Position numbers and translations under genes: made by a program. Positions 1 through 10,227 of a DNA stretch of 64,000 nt are shown here, one piece after another. The DNA lies in the NCBI RefSeq assembly GCF_010686655.1, contig NZ_JAAGVY010000026.1:1-64000 (forward strand). Direction: 5' to 3'. The notes beneath the pieces were generated by a model. That model was not told the DNA's origin. It worked only from the letters and a program-made list of their open reading frames with translations, and did no database searches. Position 1 is the stretch's first letter, and each line of letters begins with the position of its first letter. Source of the DNA: Cryomorpha ignava. Its GTDB lineage: Bacteria; Bacteroidota; Bacteroidia; Flavobacteriales_D; Cryomorphaceae.

Positions 1-3000
1 GAAGCAGATTCACCGCACAGTCCGTCTTGACCAGTGCATTCAGCAGTCAGTTGAGGCTCGTTTTCAATCGATACACTACAAGAATCAGAACAACCGGTTA
101 GATTATCAGTAACAACCACAGAGTAAGGTCCATCTACAAGACCAGAGATCGAAGCCGTTGTTGAGTCGTTACTCCATGCGTAAGTATAAGAACCATCGCC
201 GCTCAATACAGCAACTGAGGCAGAACCAAGTTCGCCACATTGTCCATTTTCAGAAGCACAAGCTATTTCAGGTAGTGGGTTAATGACAAAACTAACTGTG
301 TTTGATTCTCCTGTATAGAAATTATCACAACCGGCTCTTCTAGCACATCGGATAAAATATGTATTTTCTGTGATAGGTCCGGGAATGGTAAGCGTCAATC
401 CTGTTTCACCGGGCACCAGAGACCAATATGGATTTCCAACCACATTGATAACCAGCGTATCGCTCACCATCCAAACAATTTCCAAGTCGCCAATTCCACC
501 AGACGGATCTTCGGCACTTCCGATTACAATCGGCCCTTCAATAGGTCCGCAAGAAACGAGGCCACCACCAATTTCACCTGGATCGGTAACGTTGCAGCAT
601 GGAGTTACAGTTATTGTTGAACTGCAAGTCTCTGAACATCCATTTGCATCCGTAACGGTAACAGAATACGTTCCAGCACTCAAGCCTGAAACGGTTTGAG
701 TAGTTGGTCCATGATCCCATGCATAAGTATATCCAGGTGTTCCACCAGAAGGATTAGCGGTAATAGAACCCAAGTTGTCGTTGGTGCAGTTACCATTGGT
801 TGCGTCGCATAATACAGTAGGCGAAGGGTTAATTACAAAACTAACTGTGTTTGATTCTCCTGTATAGAAATTATCACAACCGGCTCTTCTAGCACATCGG
901 ATAAAATATACGTTTTCAGTAATGGGACCAGCAACAGTAAGTGTGAGTCCGGTTGAGTCTGTAACAAGAGTCCAGTAAGGATTGCCTACGATATTTGGAA
1001 CTAGCGTATCGCTGGTCATCCAAACGATTTCAAGATCGCCGAGACCACCAGATGGGTCAGCAACACTTCCGATAACGATAGGGCCATCAAATTGGCCACA
1101 AGCGATTGAATCAAGACCGATTATACCCGGATAGGTAATGTTGCAGCAAGGCTCAACAGTGATCGTAGAAGAGCAAGTAGCTGTACATCCATTTTCATTA
1201 GTAACAGTAAGTGTATATGAACCAGCATCTAAATTAGAAATTGTTGCCCCGCCAGGGATGACAACATCAGGCAAAGAATCATTTACCCATTCGTACTGAT
1301 AATCTTCGTTAAACGTAGTAGATATAGAACCTTTGTTCTCATTAGAGCAGTCACCATTAGTTGGAGTGCAGGTAATAGAAAGGATACAACAATCCAGATA
1401 ATCACCACTAACATTTCCATCAACATAGTTTTCATTTACAGCTGTTACAGCTTCATTCAATTCACTGAATGAATAACTAGAAGCACAGCCACCTAATTTT
1501 AAGTTTGCTTCTGTAAGAAGTTCTTCGACTGTCCATCCGGCAAAAGTTCCATTTAGAATAACTAATTCCCGCAAGGGAACTACTCCTGAGGAGAATGTAG
1601 GAATATTGTCATCAAATCCGATACTTATTGTTGCAGCGAGCACTTGGCTGATAAAAACATTTCCAGGACAATCGGGGTCAATATCGCTGCCGCTAGGAAG
1701 ACCCGCTGCTGAGCCACCGCATGGCAGAAATTGCGTAATTGATTGAGCAGATGTAAAACTGAAAGTATTGTCACAACCTATTTCAATCCCGCTAGGAAAA
1801 CCAGTGCCGAAATTTGCATGAAGGTAAGCCCCAGGATTTCCTCCATTTGGAGAGGATCCCCAACCGCCTTGAGTCTGAGTTCTGAACCCTTCGCACATTA
1901 GAGGCATTGGCGGTTGATTCACAATGCATTCCTTCCAAACTTGGCAACCATTTAAATCAGTTACCATAACTGAATACACACCAGCAGAAACATTTTGAAT
2001 AGAAGGGGTTATTGCACCTGTATTCCACAAATAAGTATAAGGTTCTACCCCGTTGCTTGCAATAATCCCTACTGAGCCATCTGCTGCTTGCCATTGTGAT
2101 GCATCTGTGGAATTACAGGCTAGTTCAATTTGTGGAAGAACGCTTACAACAATCGAAGCTGTTGTAACTCCTCCATTATCTGTGTCGGTTACTGTAACGG
2201 TATATGTAGTAGTTGTTATTGGGCTTACAGTTATTGAAGCGTCTGTTTCTCCAGTTCCCCATAGATAAGTGTAATTTCCGCTGCCTACAATGCCTGATGC
2301 AAAAAGTGTAAGAGATTCTCCAGCACAAATTTCAGTACACGAAGGGATATCTAAAAGGCCGGGGCCCTGTGGTAATTCAAAATTAAAATCTCCATGGGCA
2401 TTAACAGTTTCCAGAGTTGGACCATTACTTGGTTGAGAAAGAATATGAAAGTTTAACCATCCACTAGCACCATAAACCCCTGGGTCATTGAGATGAGCAC
2501 CTGTTCCAACCTGAAAGGATTCACCCATGCGAGACAGCTCCACAACTGCTCCGCTTAGTGCACCGTTTCCGGTTAATACTCCTTGTGTGGTCGGGTAATA
2601 GTACCACGATACGTTACTCACGTCGGATACGCAATTGCCGGCTTTTGGAGATAAGTAAGGGGGAGTAAAGGTTTTACCGGAAAACAAAACATTCAGGTCA
2701 AAACTCCAGTTTGGGTTTATTATATTGGTAACTGTTCCGGTAAATGAGGCTGTACCATTCGCGTACTCATTAAACATACCATTGCTAATGGTCCAGAATT
2801 TATTGTTACCCGGAAGTAAATTGCCTGACCAAAACGCATAATTTGGATGACTTCCACAACTTGGATTGCTGTTGAGAACTCCAGATTCAGTTGAACTCTG
2901 CGTAATATCTGCACAATCTATAATTGCTAAAGGCTGCGGCAAAATGTTGATGGCAACCACATTTGATTCACCAGTAAAGAAGTTTGTGCAACCTGCTCTA

Positions 3001-3524
3001 CGGGCACATCTAATGTAATATGTATCTTGGGTGATAGGCCCAGGTATGGTCAATGTGAGACCAAATTCTCCTGGAACTTGAGACCAATATGGACTGTTCT
3101 CATAATTTGGGACATTAACATGACTCATCATCCATACTATCTCCAAAGCTCCACTACCTCCTACGGGAGATGCAGTATTGGTAATGGTCGTTGGGCCATT
3201 TAGAGGTCCTGAGCTACTAATGCTTCCTCCAATAGTTCCTCCGTTATCTACATTGTCGCAAACAGGAGCCACTAAGATGGAAGGATTAGCCGCGAATACA
3301 CGCTCTGACCATAAATCGAGATTGAAGCCAAAATTAATGACGTCATTCTTCTTTATTCCATCTTTAAAAACCAGATTATCCGGTATATCTGACTTGACGT
3401 CAGGGCTTTCCGTTTTATTCTTTAGATGATCATAAATTGGTGAATTACTGTGAGCCAGAGAAGCGGCACATAAGAAAAATACTGAAAGGCAAAATGCCCG
3501 GCAGAGGGTGGAGAGAGATTTCAT
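1..3524 (-). CDS. Giant repeat-rich secreted surface protein (SprB-like repeats), 3' end beyond window
   Basis: An uninterrupted frame runs from an ATG at 3524 to the left edge, 1174 complete codons, so the C-terminus is not seen. The N-terminus (MKSLSTLCRAFCLSVFFLC) is a signal peptide. Three copies of a domain of about 100 residues carry the signature YFIRCARRAGC followed by FYTGESN (encoded near 2960-3250, 830-1150 and 280-600). Between them lie SprB-type repeats ending in VTVTDANGCS or similar, near residues 420, 770 and 960, and a segment with paired cysteines. Such proteins in Bacteroidota are T9SS cargo, often cell-surface adhesins; SprB itself is a gliding adhesin. A C-terminal sorting domain is expected beyond the edge but cannot be seen. 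Function as an adhesin is inferred; the reading frame and signal peptide are seen directly. Confidence 0.85.
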   Translation of the reverse strand, partial: MKSLSTLCRAFCLSVFFLCAASLAHSNSPIYDHLKNKTESPDVKSDIPDNLVFKDGIKKNDVINFGFNLDLWSERVFAANPSILVAPVCDNVDNGGTIGGSISSSGPLNGPTTITNTASPVGGSGALEIVWMMSHVNVPNYENSPYWSQVPGEFGLTLTIPGPITQDTYYIRCARRAGCTNFFTGESNVVAINILPQPLAIIDCADITQSSTESGVLNSNPSCGSHPNYAFWSGNLLPGNNKFWTISNGMFNEYANGTASFTGTVTNIINPNWSFDLNVLFSGKTFTPPYLSPKAGNCVSDVSNVSWYYYPTTQGVLTGNGALSGAVVELSRMGESFQVGTGAHLNDPGVYGASGWLNFHILSQPSNGPTLETVNAHGDFNFELPQGPGLLDIPSCTEICAGESLTLFASGIVGSGNYTYLWGTGETDASITVSPITTTTYTVTVTDTDNGGVTTASIVVSVLPQIELACNSTDASQWQAADGSVGIIASNGVEPYTYLWNTGAITPSIQNVSAGVYSVMVTDLNGCQVWKECIVNQPPMPLMCEGFRTQTQGGWGSSPNGGNPGAYLHANFGTGFPSGIEIGCDNTFSFTSAQSITQFLPCGGSAAGLPSGSDIDPDCPGNVFISQVLAATISIGFDDNIPTFSSGVVPLRELVILNGTFAGWTVEELLTEANLKLGGCASSYSFSELNEAVTAVNENYVDGNVSGDYLDCCILSITCTPTNGDCSNENKGSISTTFNEDYQYEWVNDSLPDVVIPGGATISNLDAGSYTLTVTNENGCTATCSSTITVEPCCNITYPGIIGLDSIACGQFDGPIVIGSVADPSGGLGDLEIVWMTSDTLVPNIVGNPYWTLVTDSTGLTLTVAGPITENVYFIRCARRAGCDNFYTGESNTVSFVINPSPTVLCDATNGNCTNDNLGSITANPSGGTPGYTYAWDHGPTTQTVSGLSAGTYSVTVTDANGCSETCSSTITVTPCCNVTDPGEIGGGLVSCGPIEGPIVIGSAEDPSGGIGDLEIVWMVSDTLVINVVGNPYWSLVPGETGLTLTIPGPITENTYFIRCARRAGCDNFYTGESNTVSFVINPLPEIACASENGQCGELGSASVAVLSGDGSYTYAWSNDSTTASISGLVDGPYSVVVTDNLTGCSDSCSVSIENEPQLTAECTGQDGLCGESA
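286..360 (-). repeat. 75-bp exact direct repeat, copy A
   Basis: These 75 bases are identical to 835-909, at a distance of 549 bp, which is exactly 183 codons. They encode the YFIRCARRAGC...FYTGESN segment of the giant surface protein. Identity at the DNA level across synonymous sites points to recent duplication or gene conversion. Confidence 0.9.
835..909 (-). repeat. 75-bp exact direct repeat, copy B
   Basis: This is the second copy of the 286-360 sequence. A third protein-level copy near 2960-3030 is clearly diverged in DNA, so copies A and B are the younger pair. Confidence 0.9.
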
Positions 3525-4156
3525 AATGTGAGTTTTAGGTTGTTGCTCTATTTGAATAGGTTATTTATAAGGTTATAGTTATGCGAATAATATTGTATGG
3601 CGCAGATTACCACAAGTAAAATGCGTATTAATTAGATTTAAGTTGAAATGTGAAATTAGAAATGCTGAAGCGCAGTCTTCCGAATAGAGAAACGAGGGAT
3701 ACGCATCCACTGATGGTGGATTTATCGCGAAAATAGAGCGATCAATAACTCTGTATCTAGATGATTGGTTCATTGGTTAGTTGAATCCTCGAAAACAGAT
3801 ATTTTCAAATGAATTCAAGGCCAAATATAAGTATTAGTTTTGGATTTTCGAGCGACGAATGATAAATAACACCCGACAACTGTAAATAAAGTATAGATGT
3901 AAACCCGTCAAACACTTATTATTCAAGGGTTCTTGAAGATTTTTAAATCAGAAGAATTGTTAATAACTTTTTTTGGGTTTTTACTATTCCAAGAGGCTGG
4001 AAAGGAGCTATCTTCTCAGAATTTGGAACACGAAGCCTGTCGTTTTAGCAAATAATATCTTTTTTAAATCAAGCTTTCTAAATTTGTTAATAACCCCTTG
4101 GAATCTCGCCTTAGAGAAAAGGTGATTATTTGGCTACCGATACTATCTTTGCGTCC
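3525..4156. other. Gene-free AT-rich intergenic region
   Basis: This stretch of 632 bases lies between the divergently transcribed surface-protein gene and guaA. I see no credible gene in it: the short frame at 3579-3773 has no supporting start context or recognisable protein. It should hold both promoters. The only recognisable element is a -7-like TAAATTTG at 4079-4086 on the plus strand. Confidence 0.6.
4079..4086 (+). promoter_or_regulatory. Candidate -7 element (TAAATTTG) for guaA
   Basis: The sequence matches the Bacteroidota housekeeping -7 consensus TAnnTTTG and lies 71 bp upstream of the guaA ATG. No good TTTG is seen at the expected -33 spacing, so this is tentative. Confidence 0.35.
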
Positions 4157-5689
4157 ATGCAAGAAACTGTTTTAATCCTTGATTTCGGGTCTCAATATAC
4201 CCAGTTGATAGCCCGTAGAGTGCGCGAACTAAATGTTTATTGTGAAATCCATCCGTACAATAAAATTCCCAAATTGGGTGACCATATTAAAGGAGTAGTG
4301 CTTTCGGGAAGTCCTTTTTCTGTTCACGACGAAAATGCTCCACAAATCGACTTGACCCTGTTTCGTACTAAAATGCCCGTTCTAGCTGTATGCTATGGTG
4401 CTCAATATATGGCTCATACAAGTGAAAATGGAGATGTGCGAAAAAGTGATAAGCGCGAATATGGTCGTGCCAACTTGCGCTCTGTAGACAGTGCTTGCTC
4501 GTTATTCAAAAATATTGGGGTAGGCTCTCAAGTGTGGATGTCGCACGGCGATACTATATTTCACTTGCCTAAGAATGCAAAAGTTGTGGCAAGCACATCA
4601 GATGTTGATGTAGCAGCCTACTCTTTCGATGATGAAAAAACTTATGGAATTCAATTTCATCCAGAGGTTTATCACAGCACCGATGGAAAGCAGCTTCTGC
4701 AAAATTTCATAGTAGATATATGTGGCTATAGCCAAAACTGGACTCCCCATAACTTTGTTGAAATGGCAGTTAGCGAGCTGATTGAAAAACTAAAAGACGA
4801 CAAGGTTCTTTTGGGTTTGAGCGGAGGAGTAGATTCTTCTGTTGCAGCCATGCTACTGCATAAGGCTATTGGCGAAAACCTCTACTGCATCTTTGTTGAT
4901 AATGGTTTATTGAGAAAGAATGAATATGAAGAGGTGTTGCACAGTTACAAAGATATGGGTCTCAATGTGCGTGGAGTTGATGCGAAAGAGAAGTTTTATG
5001 ATGCCCTTGCCGGGATAAGCGATCCCGAAGAAAAACGCAAGGCTATCGGCAGAATATTCATTGATGTATTCGATGAGGCAGCTCACCAAGTTAAAGACGT
5101 GAAATGGCTCGCTCAAGGCACTATTTACCCTGATGTTATTGAATCTATTTCTGTAAATGGACCGAGTGCTACTATTAAAAGTCACCACAATGTGGGTGGC
5201 CTTCCAGATTTTATGAAACTAAAAGTGGTAGAGCCGCTCAGGGCACTTTTTAAAGATGAAGTAAGGCTGGTGGGAAAAGATATGGATGTGCCACAAGAGA
5301 TATTGGGCAGACATCCATTTCCAGGCCCCGGACTAGCAATTCGTATATTGGGCGATATTACATCAGAAAAGGTACGAATCTTGCAAGAAGTCGATCATAT
5401 TTTTATCAGTAATTTGAAATCATCGGGCGAATACGACAATGTATGGCAAGCGGGAGCAATTTTACTTCCTGTGCAAAGTGTGGGTGTAATGGGTGATGAG
5501 CGCACATACGAAAATGCGGTAGCCTTAAGAGCTGTAACCTCCACTGATGGAATGACCGCAGATTGGTGCCATTTGCCCTATACATTGTTGGGTAAAATTT
5601 CTAATGAGATAATAAATCGGGTAAAAGGCATAAATCGTGTTGTTTACGATATTAGCTCAAAACCACCGGCTACAATAGAATGGGAATAA
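4157..5689 (+). CDS. guaA: GMP synthase (glutamine-hydrolysing)
   Basis: The product (510 aa, the usual length) converts XMP to GMP with glutamine and ATP in purine synthesis in the cytoplasm. The class I amidotransferase domain has C79 in AVCYGAQ and H168/E170 in QFHPE. The ATP pyrophosphatase P-loop LSGGVDSS is at residues 221-228, and the C-terminal dimerisation domain ends in TIEWE. The open frame can be extended to a TTG at 4130, but the ATG at 4157 gives the standard GuaA N-terminus (METV-like, here [11 protein letters not shown]), so I place the start there. The stop overlaps the next gene by 10 bases, so the two are probably co-transcribed. Confidence 0.96.
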   Translation: MQETVLILDFGSQYTQLIARRVRELNVYCEIHPYNKIPKLGDHIKGVVLSGSPFSVHDENAPQIDLTLFRTKMPVLAVCYGAQYMAHTSENGDVRKSDKREYGRANLRSVDSACSLFKNIGVGSQVWMSHGDTIFHLPKNAKVVASTSDVDVAAYSFDDEKTYGIQFHPEVYHSTDGKQLLQNFIVDICGYSQNWTPHNFVEMAVSELIEKLKDDKVLLGLSGGVDSSVAAMLLHKAIGENLYCIFVDNGLLRKNEYEEVLHSYKDMGLNVRGVDAKEKFYDALAGISDPEEKRKAIGRIFIDVFDEAAHQVKDVKWLAQGTIYPDVIESISVNGPSATIKSHHNVGGLPDFMKLKVVEPLRALFKDEVRLVGKDMDVPQEILGRHPFPGPGLAIRILGDITSEKVRILQEVDHIFISNLKSSGEYDNVWQAGAILLPVQSVGVMGDERTYENAVALRAVTSTDGMTADWCHLPYTLLGKISNEIINRVKGINRVVYDISSKPPATIEWE

Positions 5690-7503
5690 AAAAACAATTT
5701 GTATTAATATTTGGTATAGTTGCCCTTTTAAGCTCGGCTTGTGCCACAGCACAAAACTATCCTGAACGCACCCGAGACGGTGAAGATTTTTTCGTTTATA
5801 CCGTAGAACCGGGAAATACGCTTTTCGCAATTTCAAGGCTCTTTTCTGTTAAGACTGAAGATTTGCTAAAGGCTAATCCCGATGCAAAATCTGGATTGTC
5901 AATTGGTCAGGAAATTTTTATTCCAAAGGATAAAATAGATAAAAAATCTGCTCGAAAAACAGAGGTCAATATTAGCGGTGAGTACATTCTTCATACCGTT
6001 CAAAGAAAAGAAACCCTATTTTCGATTTCCGGTAAATATGGTGCAGATGTAAATGAAGTGATGGAACTAAATCCCGATGCAGCATTAAGCCTCGGAGTGG
6101 GAGATGTGATTAGAATTCCGGCAGTGACCAGCACCAAGACAAAAGAGATTTTTCTGGAACCCGCCAGAAACGATACTTTTATGGTACATCAGGTTCTTAA
6201 AGGCGAAACAGCTTATAGCCTTGCCAAAGAATTTGAAATATCCGTGGACTCGCTTAGCAAAGCCAACAATAATTTTGAGTCGGGAATGAATGTGGGGCAA
6301 TGGATTGTGATTCCAAAGTTTAAGGCGAGTTATCTGGCTGAAATTGAAGAAGAATCACCCGTTGATTCAGTCAGTATAGCGTATCCTTCCGGATTTAAAA
6401 AGAAGTATAAAATCGGTTTGATGCTACCTTTCGAATTGGCGCACAACGACTCGCTTGATAGAGCTTTGATGGATGGAAAAGATCTCTATATCCTTACCGA
6501 AATTTCACTCGATTATTACCGCGGAGCCAAAATAGCACTGGATTCACTTAAAAGAATGGGACTGAACGCTGACGTGTATATATATGATGCCGGAGAAGAT
6601 TTGGTGCAGCTAAAGGATGTATTGCGTAAACCGGAAATCAATGATCTGGATATAATCTTTGGGCCCATGCACAAAACGAGTATTGCTCTGGTGTCTGATG
6701 CCTCAAAAAAGAATGAAACGTATCTCGTATCTCCAAATTCTTTTTCAAACGAGGTTTTTGAAGACAATCCGTTTCTGGTGCGTGCTATGGCTTCACGCGA
6801 AACAATGATGCGGTATCTTGCAAATTATGTTGCCATTCAACATCAGGATGATAATGTGATAATGATTAATAGCGAAAGTGCAAACGACTGGCCTTTTAGA
6901 AAAATATTTAAAGAGAATTACAACAAGGCTATCGGTAGTTTTTCGAATGTTTTTAGCGATTCTCTTAGATCAGTTGGCATCTCTCTTACAAAACCAGAAA
7001 ATGTGGATAAATGGCTTCGGAAAGATCAAAAGAATATTTTGGTTGTGCCGAGTAATGAACTTGCTTTTGTAAGCGACTTTATGACCAGATTGTCGCGGAT
7101 TGATCCCTCATACGAAATTCAAATATATGGTTTGGACAACTGGATGAGATATGATAATATTGATGCAGAGTACAAAAATCGTTTTAGATTAAGATTGGTG
7201 GTGCCCAATTTTGTAGATTATCAAAAAGAAGTAACAAAGCACTTTTTGAGAAAATACCGCGAAGAATTCAATATGGAGCCAACCCAATATGGCTATGGAT
7301 ATATGGGTTATGATTTAACGCTCTTTTTTGGCGAAAGCCTTATTAAATATGGTCTTTCAATTCCAGAAGCTTTTAAGCAAATGGAAATGAAGGGTGTAAA
7401 CTCTGATTATCGCTTTGGCAGATCAACAACGGGAATGGAGTTTGAGAATAAATCTGTTTATATTATTGAATACAACGACTATCAAATTAAACAGGTAAAC
7501 TAG
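5680..7503 (+). CDS. LysM-repeat lipoprotein with periplasmic-binding-protein-like domain
   Basis: The 607-aa product has a lipoprotein signal with lipobox LSSAC (C21). Three LysM domains follow at about residues 38-82, 101-146 and 165-210, each ending in an IFIP/IRIP/IVIP-type motif; LysM binds peptidoglycan. Residues from about 240 to the end resemble a type I periplasmic-binding (amino-acid ABC receptor-like) fold. Proteins with this architecture are common in Bacteroidota and are thought to work in the cell envelope, but their ligand is unknown. The ATG lies inside the 3' end of guaA (10-bp overlap), which suggests translational coupling, and hemF follows after 30 bp. Confidence 0.85.
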   Translation: MGIKKQFVLIFGIVALLSSACATAQNYPERTRDGEDFFVYTVEPGNTLFAISRLFSVKTEDLLKANPDAKSGLSIGQEIFIPKDKIDKKSARKTEVNISGEYILHTVQRKETLFSISGKYGADVNEVMELNPDAALSLGVGDVIRIPAVTSTKTKEIFLEPARNDTFMVHQVLKGETAYSLAKEFEISVDSLSKANNNFESGMNVGQWIVIPKFKASYLAEIEEESPVDSVSIAYPSGFKKKYKIGLMLPFELAHNDSLDRALMDGKDLYILTEISLDYYRGAKIALDSLKRMGLNADVYIYDAGEDLVQLKDVLRKPEINDLDIIFGPMHKTSIALVSDASKKNETYLVSPNSFSNEVFEDNPFLVRAMASRETMMRYLANYVAIQHQDDNVIMINSESANDWPFRKIFKENYNKAIGSFSNVFSDSLRSVGISLTKPENVDKWLRKDQKNILVVPSNELAFVSDFMTRLSRIDPSYEIQIYGLDNWMRYDNIDAEYKNRFRLRLVVPNFVDYQKEVTKHFLRKYREEFNMEPTQYGYGYMGYDLTLFFGESLIKYGLSIPEAFKQMEMKGVNSDYRFGRSTTGMEFENKSVYIIEYNDYQIKQVN

Positions 7504-7533
7504 TGACTCTCTATTAAAAGCTTAACTTATATT

Positions 7534-8433
7534 ATGCCAGATAAAGAGACAATTGAAACCGAGTACAGAAGAATCCAATTACTTATTTGCGATGCCATAG
7601 AAAAGGCTGACGGTAAAGGTAAGTTTGAGCCTGATAGCTGGGATCGCCCTGAAGGTGGCGGAGGATTGACCAGAGTTTTGTCAAACGGTAATGTTCTTGA
7701 AAAGGCGGGTGTAAACTTTTCTGCAGTTTATGGCGATATGAACGAAGCCATGCAGAAAAACCTGAAAGTATCAGATGCCAATACCTTCTTTGCCACTGGA
7801 GTGAGTATTGTTATGCATCCCAAAAATCCGCACGTTCCCATTATTCACATGAACATCCGTTATTTTGAAATGGATAATGGTGCTTACTGGTTTGGTGGTG
7901 GTATAGATCTTACTCCGCATTATGTGGTGCCTGCTGATGCCGAATTTTTTCACGATCAGCTTAAGCAGGTTTGCGATAAATACGATCGCACTTATTATGC
8001 ACGATTTAAAAAATGGGCTGATGATTATTTTTATATTCCTCACCGTGAAGAAACCAGGGGAGTAGGGGGCATTTTTTACGACCACCTCATAGCCGATGAA
8101 AACCACAGCAAGCAGTCTCTTTTTGACTTCTCAATTGCTCTTGGTGAGCTTTTTTCAAAAATTTACTCGCATTTTTTAAAAGAAAATGGCGATAAACCAT
8201 TTACCGCCGCAGAAAAAGAATGGCAATTCATACGCCGAGGGCGATACGTGGAATTTAATTTGGTATATGACCGTGGCACCCGATTTGGCTTACTTAGCAA
8301 TGGCCGTACAGAGTCTATTTTGATGAGCCTTCCGCAAGAAGCTAAATGGTTCTACAATCACCAACCCGAGAAAGGATCGCGTGAAGCAGAAACGCTTAAC
8401 TTATTGAAAAAAGGGATAGACTGGGTTAAGTAA
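7534..8433 (+). CDS. hemF: Oxygen-dependent coproporphyrinogen III oxidase
   Basis: The product (299 aa) carries out the aerobic oxidative decarboxylation of coproporphyrinogen III to protoporphyrinogen IX in haem synthesis. Family signatures are clear: WDRPEGGGG near residue 36, FGGGIDLTPHY, YIPHREETRGVGGIFYD and the C-terminal GRYVEFNLVYDRGTRFGL. Length and start (ATG at 7534) fit the family. It follows the LysM lipoprotein by 30 bp and is probably the last gene of the guaA transcript. Its stop directly abuts the stop of the convergent BNR gene, with no room for a separate terminator. Confidence 0.96.
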   Translation: MPDKETIETEYRRIQLLICDAIEKADGKGKFEPDSWDRPEGGGGLTRVLSNGNVLEKAGVNFSAVYGDMNEAMQKNLKVSDANTFFATGVSIVMHPKNPHVPIIHMNIRYFEMDNGAYWFGGGIDLTPHYVVPADAEFFHDQLKQVCDKYDRTYYARFKKWADDYFYIPHREETRGVGGIFYDHLIADENHSKQSLFDFSIALGELFSKIYSHFLKENGDKPFTAAEKEWQFIRRGRYVEFNLVYDRGTRFGLLSNGRTESILMSLPQEAKWFYNHQPEKGSREAETLNLLKKGIDWVK

Positions 8434-9945
8434 CTATTCCTTTACCACAAAATTTCTTTTGTAAATTTCCTTCTCACATCTCACCGTAACGGAATAAATC
8501 CCGGGCTTAAGAACATTCAGTGTCTTGAATAGTTTTCCATTTGAGGTCAATTTTACATTCTGCCATTGCTTATTCCATAACCCATCTATTGATTCAATGG
8601 TAACAGACCCTTGTATTTTCTTGGCCGTGGTGAGATTAATTCCGGATTTATCATAAAACACGGTTAAGTTTATATTCTCTGGATTGTCTAATAAATCTGA
8701 ATCCACAATCGCTGTCCAAACGCTCAATTTGGTTCCATCAAGCCTGGTCCATGTCGGTCTGATTAATCCGTTATGCGCAGCAACATTGTTATAATCGCCG
8801 AAGAAAACAGAACTGTCTGGAAGAAAAGCTGATTCACTTAATTCAACATCTTTAAAGCTTTCACCGCCATCGTTTGAGTATGACATGTAAACATCAGTGC
8901 TATCGCTGTCGTAGTTTCGGCGGTCGTGGTATACAACGTAAAGTTTTCCGTTGGTCTGGTCAATATCCATCCAGGTAAAGAATTGCTGTCTCGCCGTTTT
9001 ATCCTGGTTTACTCTTGTAGGGTCACTCCACGTTTTGCCTTCGTCTTTACTTTTAGTAAGCCAAATATCAGTATCATTCTCACCGTTTCGCTGATCTGAC
9101 CAGTTGATATAAATCGTTCCATTATTCTTACCTCCTGAATTATCTATTTTCATTATCGGAAAACCGTTGGCACGATAAATGCCCGAAATTCCATATGACC
9201 AACCGCCGGGGATGTCAAAAATTTTCTGTTCTCTATCGAACCAGGTGTTTCCTCCATCTTTCGATTGATTAAAAACGAGGCCATTTGGTCCCATCCAGCA
9301 CACGAATAAGTCGCCATTTGGAGCAACCGCAGGTGCGGCGCCCTCTACCGTGTTGTCATCATCCAGACAATCTCCGTCTACAGAGTTAATCTGCACAGCT
9401 TCACTCCACGAATCGCCGTAGTCAGCAGATTTTGAAAATAGAATGTTAGACCGATCTTCCAGATCTTCAGAGTCGTATTTGTCAAATTGAGTCCAGCTTA
9501 AGTAGATATTCTGTCGAATAGTATCAAATGCAAACCAGGGCTTATCCTGTGCCTTGGTTCCATTTAAACCGGCATAACTACCGTTGTTAAATGTTAATCC
9601 TTTATCAATAGATTTTTGACATACAATACGATCTATATAGCTGCCATTTTCGGGTTTTGAAAGATGGAAATGGAAATAGTTTCCTTTTGAATCAATGGCC
9701 ACTACAGGGTCTCCCCATGCGCCATAACTGGATTTTTGCACTATCCGACTCCAGCTTACTCCACCGTTTACGGAAGTGTAAATACTCGCAATATTTGCCC
9801 CGGCAATCATCTCTGACGGATTGTTTTCGTTTAGCGCAATTGAAATTTCATTGGGGTTATCAAGCGTAGAAATCTGAATATTTGTGTGCTGTGCATGGAT
9901 TAATCCTGAAAGGAGAAGGGCAGCAGAAAGAGTAAAAAGCTTCAT
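8434..9945 (-). CDS. Secreted BNR-repeat (sialidase-fold) protein with C-terminal sorting-like tail
   Basis: The 503-aa product starts at the ATG at 9945, giving the signal peptide MKLFTLSAALLLSGLIHAQ. The frame is open 12 codons further upstream, but only to a non-ATG start. The body holds several Asp-box/BNR-like blades: SxNGGVSWSR near residue 55, SADYGDSWS, SKDGGNTWF, SKDEGKTWSDP and SNDGGESF, as in exo-alpha-sialidase-fold beta-propellers. Sialidase activity is not established, because BNR repeats occur in many secreted hydrolases and binding proteins. The end (LKPGIYSVTVRC...NFVVKE) resembles a T9SS sorting domain. An upstream -7-like element is at 9969-9976. Confidence 0.8.
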   Translation of the reverse strand: MKLFTLSAALLLSGLIHAQHTNIQISTLDNPNEISIALNENNPSEMIAGANIASIYTSVNGGVSWSRIVQKSSYGAWGDPVVAIDSKGNYFHFHLSKPENGSYIDRIVCQKSIDKGLTFNNGSYAGLNGTKAQDKPWFAFDTIRQNIYLSWTQFDKYDSEDLEDRSNILFSKSADYGDSWSEAVQINSVDGDCLDDDNTVEGAAPAVAPNGDLFVCWMGPNGLVFNQSKDGGNTWFDREQKIFDIPGGWSYGISGIYRANGFPIMKIDNSGGKNNGTIYINWSDQRNGENDTDIWLTKSKDEGKTWSDPTRVNQDKTARQQFFTWMDIDQTNGKLYVVYHDRRNYDSDSTDVYMSYSNDGGESFKDVELSESAFLPDSSVFFGDYNNVAAHNGLIRPTWTRLDGTKLSVWTAIVDSDLLDNPENINLTVFYDKSGINLTTAKKIQGSVTIESIDGLWNKQWQNVKLTSNGKLFKTLNVLKPGIYSVTVRCEKEIYKRNFVVKE

Positions 9946-9968
9946 AGTGGGCGATTGTGATTGATGCC

Positions 9969-9976
9969 CAAAGATA
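9969..9976 (-). promoter_or_regulatory. Candidate -7 element for the BNR gene
   Basis: On the minus strand this reads TATCTTTG, matching TAnnTTTG, and ends 24 bp before the ATG at 9945. That would leave a leader of under 20 bases. No clear -33 element is visible. Confidence 0.4.
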
Positions 9977-9981
9977 AACAC

Positions 9982-10010
9982 AAAAAAAGAGCCGACCTTG
10001 TAGACGGCTC
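9982..10010 (-). terminator. Rho-independent terminator serving the fossil gene
   Basis: On the minus strand GAGCCG (10010-10005) pairs with CGGCTC (9994-9989) across a 10-base loop, followed by seven T residues (9988-9982). It points away from the fossil T9SS tail at 10042-10134 and lies upstream of the BNR gene. Confidence 0.75.
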
Positions 10011-10041
10011 CCTCCTTTTCTATTTTAATGTTTTGGAGCTT

Positions 10042-10134
10042 TTATTTAGCGATCATTATTTTGTCTATCACCGTTTCGTTGTTTGTTACCATTTTAGCAA
10101 TGTAAATTCCATTTGGCAAAAATTTAATTGTTCG
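10042..10134 (-). pseudogene. Remnant of a T9SS type A C-terminal sorting domain
   Basis: A 30-codon open stretch on the minus strand encodes FLPNGIYIAKMV...KIMIAK before a TAA stop at 10044-10042. This is a typical last strand pair of a T9SS sorting domain (xGIYxxKxxxxxxxxxxKxxxxK). An in-frame TAA at 10137-10135 lies immediately upstream and no protein body is left in the 90 bp before the next gene. A rho-independent terminator follows 32 bp downstream. I read it as the 3' stub of a deleted secreted-protein gene. Confidence 0.7.
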
Positions 10135-10203
10135 TTAATATATCTTCAATTTAGCATTTATAGTGAGCCCATCTATATTAAGCATAGAATTGAATCTTTC
10201 GAT

Positions 10204-10211
10204 TAACTTTG
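10204..10211 (+). promoter_or_regulatory. Candidate -7 element for the M1 aminopeptidase
   Basis: TAACTTTG fits TAnnTTTG and ends 16 bp before the ATG at 10228. A -33 partner at standard spacing is not obvious. Confidence 0.4.
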
Positions 10212-10227
10212 AATCATAAAATAGCAA

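Noticed and set aside
3579-3773. Small minus-strand gene in the intergenic region
   Set aside because: The composition is AT-rich and there is no signal, domain or partner gene; probably chance.
4130-4156. TTG start for guaA giving nine extra residues
   Set aside because: The ATG at 4157 yields the conserved GuaA N-terminus; the extension has no family support.
9961-10206. 81-codon plus-strand frame
   Set aside because: It has no recognisable protein and lies antisense to the fossil sorting domain and terminator, which explain the region better.
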